A stretch of 64,000 nucleotides of DNA. It comes from Actinopolyspora mzabensis (GTDB lineage: Bacteria > Actinomycetota > Actinomycetes > Mycobacteriales > Pseudonocardiaceae). Both the position numbers and the translations under genes were made by a program. A model generated the notes under the pieces. It was not told where the DNA came from and made no database searches. It saw only the letters and a list, made by a program, of their open reading frames with translations. The stretch is from assembly GCF_900101095.1 (NCBI RefSeq), contig NZ_FNFM01000014.1, positions 57,720 to 121,719 of the forward strand, written 5' to 3'. Shown in pieces: positions 59,057 to 64,000 of the stretch; position 1 is the stretch's first letter, and the number at the start of each line of letters is the position of its first letter.

Positions 59057-60309
59057 CCACTGCCATGTCGTTACCCGCCCCGGCGAGCGTGGCGGTGTGG
59101 GACGCCGTGGACGGACCGCCGCGTTCCCCGATGCGCGCCAGGCTGGCCGAACGACTGTTCCGCCACGCCGTACGTGGTCTGCCGGTGCGTGTGGTGCTCG
59201 CGGGCGGCGAGCGTCTCGGCGCGGGCGGACCGGACGCTCCCCTGATGCGGGTGATCCGCCCCGAGGCGTTCTTCCACCGGCTCGGGGCGGACGCCAAGAT
59301 CGGCTTCGGCGAGGCCTACATGGTCGAGGACTGGGACAGTCCCGATCCGGCCGCGCTGCTGACCCCCTTCGCACAGCGGCTTTCCGTACTGGTGCCGCGC
59401 CCGCTGCAGTCCCTGCGCCGCTGGGTGGACGCCTCCAGACCGGCGGACGAGCGCAACACCACGACCGGGGCGACACGCAACGTACAACGGCACTACGACC
59501 TGTCGAACGAGGTTTTCGCCGCCTTCCTGGACGAGACGATGACCTACTCGGCGGGCCTGTTCCGACCGGGCATCACGGATCTGGCGACCGCGCAGCGTTG
59601 CAAACTCGACCGGGCACTCGACGCAGCCGGGGTGGTGGAGGGGACCAGGCTGCTCGAGATCGGCGGCGGCTGGGGATCGCTGGCGATCCGAGCCGCGTTG
59701 CGCGGCGCACGTGTCACCACGCTGACCCTCTCGGAACAACAGCGTGCGCTCGCCGTGGAGCGAGTCGAGCAGGCGGGGGTGGGCGATCGTGTCGATGTCG
59801 AGCTGCGCGACTACCGGCAGGCCTCCGGCGAATTCGACGCGGTTATCAGCCTGGAGATGGTCGAAGCCGTCGGGGCGGAGTACTGGGACAGGTTCTTCGC
59901 GACACTCGACCGGCTGCTGCTGCCCGGCGGTCGGGCGGTGGTCCAGGCGATCACGATGCCGCACGAACGGATGCTGGCAACCCGGGACTCCTACACCTGG
60001 ATCCACAAGTACATCTTCCCGGGCGGACAGCTGCCCTCGATCCCGGCTATCGAGCGCATCGTGTCCGATCACACCGGGATTGACGCTGTGGAACGACACG
60101 CTTTCGGACAAAGCTACGCCGAAACCCTGCGGCAATGGCGCGCGGAATTCACCCGGCAGCGCGAGCACATCGCCGAACTCGGATTCAACGAGCGGTTCCG
60201 GCGCATGTGGGAGTTCTACCTGGCATACAGTGAAGCGGGATTCCGCGCACGTTATCTGGACGTGTGGCAGCTCGCCTTCGCCAAACCCACCACCGACGGT
60301 GCCCGGTAG
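59053..60309 (+). CDS. Cyclopropane-fatty-acid-synthase-like methyltransferase (UfaA1-like)
   Basis: A 418-residue SAM-dependent lipid methyltransferase. NVQRHYDLSNEVFAAFLDETM and YSAGLFRPG near 155-185 are the substrate-side motifs, LEIGGGWGSLAIRAAL near 212 is SAM motif I (EIGGGWG), EMVEAVGAEYWDRFF near 285 and HKYIFPGGQLPSIPAI near 330 are the family markers. It sits at the ufaA1 (Rv0447c) position of the sigK locus. A ufaA1-type enzyme may make tuberculostearic-type or other methyl-branched fatty acids. The ATG at 59053 has GGAAGG upstream and overlaps the DUF1365 stop (ATGA). It differs clearly from the minus-strand paralogue at 54.7 kb. Confidence 0.88.
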   Translation: MTTAMSLPAPASVAVWDAVDGPPRSPMRARLAERLFRHAVRGLPVRVVLAGGERLGAGGPDAPLMRVIRPEAFFHRLGADAKIGFGEAYMVEDWDSPDPAALLTPFAQRLSVLVPRPLQSLRRWVDASRPADERNTTTGATRNVQRHYDLSNEVFAAFLDETMTYSAGLFRPGITDLATAQRCKLDRALDAAGVVEGTRLLEIGGGWGSLAIRAALRGARVTTLTLSEQQRALAVERVEQAGVGDRVDVELRDYRQASGEFDAVISLEMVEAVGAEYWDRFFATLDRLLLPGGRAVVQAITMPHERMLATRDSYTWIHKYIFPGGQLPSIPAIERIVSDHTGIDAVERHAFGQSYAETLRQWRAEFTRQREHIAELGFNERFRRMWEFYLAYSEAGFRARYLDVWQLAFAKPTTDGAR

Positions 60310-60339
60310 AGCGGGTAACGCGCAGAAAGGAGCGGCGCG

Positions 60340-60960
60340 ATGGAGAACCCCGCGAGTCACCGATCGAAACGGTGGTTGCGCGATTCCGAGGAACTGGAGG
60401 AGGCCTCGGAGCACGGCCCGGACCCCGCGGCGTTGCTCGCCGAAGTGGCGAAGGGGGACGAGCAGGCCTTCGAGCGGCTCTACGACCTGATCGCCGGTTC
60501 GGTCTTCGGGCTGGTGCAGCGCATCGTGCGCGACACGGCCCAGTCCGAGGAAGTCGCGCAGGAAGTCCTGGTCGAGGTCTGGCGCAGCGCCACGCACTAC
60601 CGCCCGGGCAAGGGCAGCGTGCTCACCTGGGTACTGACGTTGGCACACCGCCGCGCGGTGGACCGCGTGCGTTCGGCACAGGCCACCACCGACCGGGAGA
60701 GCCGTGCGGGCTCGCGGGAGCAGAGCCGCCCGTTCGACGAGGTCTCGGAGACCGTGGCATCCCGCTGGGAACAGCAGCAGGTACGCAAGTGCCTCTCCAC
60801 ACTGACCGAGATTCAACGTGAGTCGGTGATGCTGACCTACTACCGTGGCTACACCTATCGGGAAGCGGCGGGACTGCTGAGCACCCCGGCCTCCACGCTG
60901 AAAACGCGGCTGCGGGACGGGCTGATCCGACTCCGGGACTGCCTGGGGGTGAGCAAATGA
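60340..60960 (+). CDS. sigK: ECF RNA polymerase sigma factor SigK
   Basis: A 206-residue ECF sigma factor. Region 2 is FERLYDLIAGSVFGLVQRIV with SEEVAQEVLVEVWRSA (residues 45-85), and region 4 is LTEIQRESVMLTYYRGYTYRE then AGLLSTPASTLKTRLRDGL (about 150-195). The next gene is the RskA-like anti-sigma factor, whose start overlaps the sigK stop by four bases. In mycobacteria SigK drives mpt70/mpt83 and the sigK-locus lipid genes. The ATG at 60340 has AAAGGAG upstream. The operon probably begins at 56282 under a SigK-type promoter, giving autoregulation. Confidence 0.93.
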   Translation: MENPASHRSKRWLRDSEELEEASEHGPDPAALLAEVAKGDEQAFERLYDLIAGSVFGLVQRIVRDTAQSEEVAQEVLVEVWRSATHYRPGKGSVLTWVLTLAHRRAVDRVRSAQATTDRESRAGSREQSRPFDEVSETVASRWEQQQVRKCLSTLTEIQRESVMLTYYRGYTYREAAGLLSTPASTLKTRLRDGLIRLRDCLGVSK

Positions 60961-61724
60961 ACACCGACATGGCCACGTTCACCGGCGCCTATGTGGCGAA
61001 CGCGCTCTCCGAGACCGAGCGGGTGGCCTTCGAACGGCACATGGCCTCGTGCGCGGACTGCGCGGAAGAGGTTCGTCAGCTCGAGGAGACGACCGCCTTC
61101 CTCGGGAGAACCACCGCGGTCGATCCGCCGGGCGAGCTCAAGCAACGGGTACTGGCGGAAGTCGCACACACCCGGCAGGAGTCTCCCGCCACCGCGGAAC
61201 GCCCGAGGCGCCGCGGGAGTCACGGCCCTCGGGGCGATCGGGACGCGAACCGTCGTGCCTCGTGGGGCACGCGGCTGGCGACTGCCGCGGCGATCGTCGG
61301 TGTCGTGCTGGCCGCCGGTTTCGGTGCGCTGGCGTGGAACACCCAACAGGAGTTGCAGCAGGCACGCGCGGATCGCGACGCGGCGGTGGAGCGACTCGTC
61401 CGAGCCCCCGACGCCAAGGTCGCCACCACCAGTGCGCGGGGCATGGAAGCCGTCACGGTGATGTCCGAACGCATGGACAAAGTCATGTTCCTGGGCTCCG
61501 GCATGGAGCCCGCACCGCCGGAGCGGGTTTACCAACTGTGGTTCCTCGGCGATTACGGGGCGAAGTCGGCCGGGCTGCTACGGCAGGTTCCCAGCGGCAA
61601 CATGTCGGCGATGATGGCCGAGATCCCGCCAGAGACCCGTGCCATCGGCATAACCGTGGAGCCGGCGGGCGGCAGCGAACACCCCTCCACCGATCCGCTG
61701 CTCGAGATGAGCATGCCGACCTGA
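60957..61724 (+). CDS. rskA: Anti-sigma-K factor RskA
   Basis: Membrane anti-sigma factor of 255 residues that holds SigK inactive until cleaved or altered by a signal. The N-terminus bears a zinc-binding anti-sigma motif, His28, Cys32 and Cys35 in ERHMASCADCAEEV. A single transmembrane segment, AAAIVGVVLAAGFGALAW, lies near 105-122, and a periplasmic RskA domain ends QLWFLGDYGAKSAG ... TVEPAGGSEHPSTDP. Redox- or protease-triggered release is typical; mycobacterial RskA lacks a CxxC like this one in some species. ATG 60957 overlaps the sigK stop (ATGA). Confidence 0.92.
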   Translation: MNTDMATFTGAYVANALSETERVAFERHMASCADCAEEVRQLEETTAFLGRTTAVDPPGELKQRVLAEVAHTRQESPATAERPRRRGSHGPRGDRDANRRASWGTRLATAAAIVGVVLAAGFGALAWNTQQELQQARADRDAAVERLVRAPDAKVATTSARGMEAVTVMSERMDKVMFLGSGMEPAPPERVYQLWFLGDYGAKSAGLLRQVPSGNMSAMMAEIPPETRAIGITVEPAGGSEHPSTDPLLEMSMPT

Positions 61725-61743
61725 TCCACCCGGCACCCCGACA

Positions 61744-61789
61744 GCCAGCCGGGGATCGCGTCGGATTTCCGGCACGGTCCCCGGCTGGC
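61744..61789. terminator. Bidirectional hairpin between rskA and ilvD paralogue 2
   Basis: A perfect 12-base stem (61744-61755 with 61778-61789) fills the gap between convergent stop codons at 61724 and 61816. The 22-base loop and lack of a T run make the efficiency uncertain. Confidence 0.65.
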
Positions 61790-61815
61790 CAAACGCACGG
61801 GGGACACCGGTCAGG

Positions 61816-63555
61816 TCAGCACACCGCGCCGTCGGCAGCGGAGCCGACCAGCTTGGCGTACTTGCCCAGCACGCCACTGCGGTACTTCGGTTCCGGCGGC
61901 TGCCACTGCTGCTTGCGACGCGACAACTCCTCGTCGGAGACCAGCAGGTCCAGTTTCCGATCCGCCAGATCCAGCCGTATCGGGTCGCCATCGGCGACGA
62001 GCGCGATCGGGCCACCGTCGGTGGCCTCCGGTGCGACGTGGCCGATGCACAATCCGGTCGTACCCCCGGAGAACCGCCCGTCGGTGAGCAGCAGCACGTC
62101 CTTGCCCAGGCCCGCACCCTTGATCGCACCGGTCACCGCGAGCATCTCGCGCATGCCCGGACCGCCCCTGGGGCCCTCGTAACGGATGACCACCACGTCT
62201 CCGGCGCTCAGGGTGTTGTTTTCCACGGCGTCCATCGCGGCCTGCTCGCCGTCGAACACCCTGGCCGTGCCCTCGAAACGTGCGGTGTCGAATCCCGCGC
62301 TCTTCACGACGGCGCCTTCCGGGGCCAGCGAACCCCGCAGCACCGTCAGTCCGCCGGTGGGATGTATCGGGTCGGAGAGCCGATGAATCACCGAACCGTC
62401 CAGCTCCGGGGGTTCGAGTTCGGCGAGGTTCTCGGCCACGGTGCGACCGGTCACGGTCAGACAGTCACCGTGGATGAGTCCCGCGTCCAGCAGCGCCTTC
62501 ATCACGACGGGGACACCGCCGATACGGTCCACCGCGGTCATCACGTACTCGCCGAACGGCTTCACGTCGGCCAGATGTGGGGTACGGTCACCCACCCGGT
62601 TGAAGTCCTCCAGGGTCAACTCGACACCCGCCTCGTTCGCTATGGCAAGCAGGTGCAGCACCGCGTTGGTGGAACCGCCGAACGCCATGACCACCGCGAT
62701 AGCGTTCTCGAAGGCTTCCTTCGTCAACACGTCGCGGGCGGTGATGCCTTTCTCCAGCATGCCCACCACGGCTTCACCCGCGGCCCTGGCACCCGCGTCA
62801 CGACGACGGTCCACCGATGGGGGACTCGCCGAACCCGGCAACGACATCCCCAACGCCTCCGCGGCGCAAGCCATCGTGTTCGCGGTGTACATCCCACCGC
62901 ACGCCCCTTCGCCGGGGCAGATCGCGCGTTCGATGCGATCGACCTCCGAACGTGGGATGAGTCCCCGTGAACAGGCACCCACCGCTTCGAAGGCATCGAT
63001 GATCGTGACCTCGCGCCCGTCCACCTTTCCCGGCAGGATGGATCCCGCGTAGATGAACACCGACGCCAGATCCAGTCGCGCCGCGGCCATGAGCATTCCG
63101 GGCAGGCTCTTGTCGCAGCCCGCCAACAGCAGCGAACCGTCGAGTCGCTCGGCCTGCATGACGGTCTCCACCGAGTCCGCGATCATCTCGCGCGACACCA
63201 ACGAGTAGTGCATCCCCTCGTGACCCATCGAGATGCCGTCGGAAACGGAGATGGTCCCGAATTCCAGCGGGTAACCGTTGGCCGCGTGCACTCCGTCCTT
63301 GGCGCTTCCCGCCAGGCGCTGCAGCGACAGGTTGCAGGGAGTTATCTCGTTCCAGGAGGAGGCCACGCCGATCTGCGGTTTGGCGAAGTCGCCGTCCTGC
63401 ATACCCACGGCACGCAACATGCCGCGAGCGGCAGCGCGTTCCATCCCGTCGGTGACCTCGTGACTGCGCGGTTTGGGCGGCATCGCTCGGGAAGACTGTT
63501 CGGGGCCCGCCCCACGGTCGGCCCCTGATTCCGTCGAACTGGTCTTTTCACTCAC
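61816..63555 (-). CDS. ilvD: Dihydroxyacid dehydratase, [2Fe-2S] type (IlvD paralogue 2)
   Basis: A 579-residue dihydroxyacid dehydratase of the M. tuberculosis (Rv0189c) type. The predicted [2Fe-2S] ligands are Cys74 in [10 protein letters not shown], the cysteine in [11 protein letters not shown] near 142 and that in CPGEGACGG near 214. [17 protein letters not shown] near 500 is the substrate loop. The paralogue at 37.9 kb lacks the first cysteine. GTG 63555 follows a TATCCT -10 by six bases, so the gene is probably leaderless. It lies just downstream of 5S rRNA on the same strand, separated by a hairpin, and converges on rskA. Confidence 0.93.
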   Translation of the reverse strand: MSEKTSSTESGADRGAGPEQSSRAMPPKPRSHEVTDGMERAAARGMLRAVGMQDGDFAKPQIGVASSWNEITPCNLSLQRLAGSAKDGVHAANGYPLEFGTISVSDGISMGHEGMHYSLVSREMIADSVETVMQAERLDGSLLLAGCDKSLPGMLMAAARLDLASVFIYAGSILPGKVDGREVTIIDAFEAVGACSRGLIPRSEVDRIERAICPGEGACGGMYTANTMACAAEALGMSLPGSASPPSVDRRRDAGARAAGEAVVGMLEKGITARDVLTKEAFENAIAVVMAFGGSTNAVLHLLAIANEAGVELTLEDFNRVGDRTPHLADVKPFGEYVMTAVDRIGGVPVVMKALLDAGLIHGDCLTVTGRTVAENLAELEPPELDGSVIHRLSDPIHPTGGLTVLRGSLAPEGAVVKSAGFDTARFEGTARVFDGEQAAMDAVENNTLSAGDVVVIRYEGPRGGPGMREMLAVTGAIKGAGLGKDVLLLTDGRFSGGTTGLCIGHVAPEATDGGPIALVADGDPIRLDLADRKLDLLVSDEELSRRKQQWQPPEPKYRSGVLGKYAKLVGSAADGAVC

Positions 63556-63561
63556 GGTACG

Positions 63562-63567
63562 AGGATA
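63562..63567 (-). promoter_or_regulatory. TATCCT -10 of ilvD paralogue 2
   Basis: On the minus strand TATCCT ends six bases before the GTG at 63555. Upstream -35 bases are poor. It implies a leaderless transcript separate from the rRNA operon. Confidence 0.5.
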
Positions 63568-63622
63568 GAACGAAGAATTCCGAGGCCAGGAGCAGTGGGG
63601 TTTTCTGGGGTTGGGTACAGGT

Positions 63623-63655
63623 GTGGCCCGGGCACCGTGGTGGTGTCCGGGCCAC
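63623..63655 (-). terminator. Terminator hairpin after the rRNA operon
   Basis: GTGGCCCGG and CCGGGCCAC at the ends (63623-63631, 63647-63655) plus an inner CACC/GGTG pairing form a long stem, 13 bases beyond 5S on the minus strand. The tail is A/C-rich, not a T run. Confidence 0.65.
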
Positions 63656-63667
63656 ATTGTGGGGGTT

Positions 63668-63788
63668 GGGTCGGCGGTGTCCGTGTCTCCCACACCCGTG
63701 GGGGTGCAGTACCTGGGGCGCTGGAGGGCTTAGCTGCCGGGTTCGGGATGGATGCCGGGCGTGTCTCCTCCGCTGTGGCCACCGACCC
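63668..63788 (-). rRNA. rrf: 5S ribosomal RNA
   Basis: About 121 bases. On the minus strand the ends GGGTCGGTGG and CCGCCGACCC pair as helix I. Between them are ATCCATCCCGAACCCGG and GCAGCTAAGCC, which are 5S hallmarks, then GGTACTGCACCCC and GTGTGGGAGA. The exact ends may be off by one to three bases. It follows the 23S 3' end by about 130 bases. Confidence 0.93.
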
Positions 63789-63918
63789 AAAAACTGTGGG
63801 GGCCGACTGGGTCAGCCGGTATGTAGTTATCGGGGGTGGTGGCTGGGTTGGGAGCCGTATAGTGGTGGCGAGATCCGCGTGTGCTTGCGGGTGGTGCGTG
63901 TGTGGGCGATGGGGGGGG

Positions 63919-64000
63919 TGTCGCCGTTCGGCGGGTTAGTACCCGTCCACTGAACACATTGCTGTGCGTACATGTCGGGCCTATCAACCCAGTCGTCTGC
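63919..64000 (-). rRNA. rrl: 23S ribosomal RNA, 3' end (partial)
   Basis: The minus strand from 64000 reads AGACGACTGGGTTGATAGGC, the conserved end-region of bacterial 23S rRNA (helices 99-101), then GTACTAAC near 63934-63941 before the final helix. Only about 80 bases of the 3' end are in the window; the end at 63919 is approximate. The spacer to 5S (63789-63918) has no tRNA. Confidence 0.88.

Overview
The window is GC-rich, densely coded chromosomal DNA from an actinobacterium. GTG and TTG starts are common, there is a CofC-type coenzyme F420 gene, an HU protein with a long basic tail, an ECF SigK/RskA pair, MutT1, DUF397 and a YkuD lipoprotein. From memory, gene order from recG to ligA follows the Mycobacterium tuberculosis Rv2973c-Rv3014c region closely, and the last block matches Rv0444c-Rv0449c. 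A non-mycobacterial genus, perhaps in Pseudonocardiales, is my guess; nothing here fixes the genus.

Layout. 1-6 kb: recG (partial), a DAK2-domain protein, rpmB, ung, thiL, a stand-alone Lrp ligand domain and a DUF3515 protein. 6-13 kb: ddl, then an accessory stretch (MocR regulator, GNAT, cysteine-dioxygenase-like protein, PLP transsulfuration-type enzyme), then gpsA and an acyltransferase. 13-18 kb: cofC, ppk, mutT1 and an unusual HU gene. 19-22 kb: leuCD with a divergent IclR regulator, then three tRNA genes (Gln and two Glu). 22.8-27.7 kb: a HAD phosphatase, gltX, an inserted FAD monooxygenase and an FAH-family enzyme. 27.7-37 kb: a branched-chain amino acid and serine block (cimA, leuB, serA, ilvC, ilvN, ilvB), with attenuator-like leaders before ilvB and cimA. 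37-42 kb: a PH-domain membrane protein, ilvD, DoxX and an LppZ-like lipoprotein. 42-50 kb: gatC-gatA-small ORF-gatB, an ACT protein, a GNAT and ligA. 50-54 kb: two conserved hypotheticals, an L,D-transpeptidase, tRNA-Lys and a PAP2 phosphatase. 53.9-61.7 kb: a SigK-type locus with two cyclopropane-synthase-like methyltransferases, DUF1295, DUF1365, an FAD oxidoreductase, a hydrolase, sigK and rskA. 61.8-64 kb: a second dihydroxyacid dehydratase, then 5S rRNA and the 3' end of 23S rRNA on the minus strand.

How it works together. The window holds much of the Ile/Val/Leu pathway: citramalate synthase, LeuB/C/D, IlvB/N/C and two IlvD paralogues that differ at a predicted Fe-S ligand. Control appears layered: ribosome-mediated attenuation at ilvB (a known type), a parallel and possibly undescribed leader at cimA, and an IclR regulator divergent from leuCD. 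The SigK block looks like a membrane-lipid modification regulon; a SigK-like promoter lies just before its first plus-strand gene. Several genes appear leaderless, with a -10 hexamer 6-7 bases before the start codon.

There is no prophage, insertion sequence or CRISPR array. The most interesting items are the cimA leader, the 240-residue Ser/Thr/Gly/Lys tail of the HU protein, the paired dihydroxyacid dehydratases and the SigK lipid locus.
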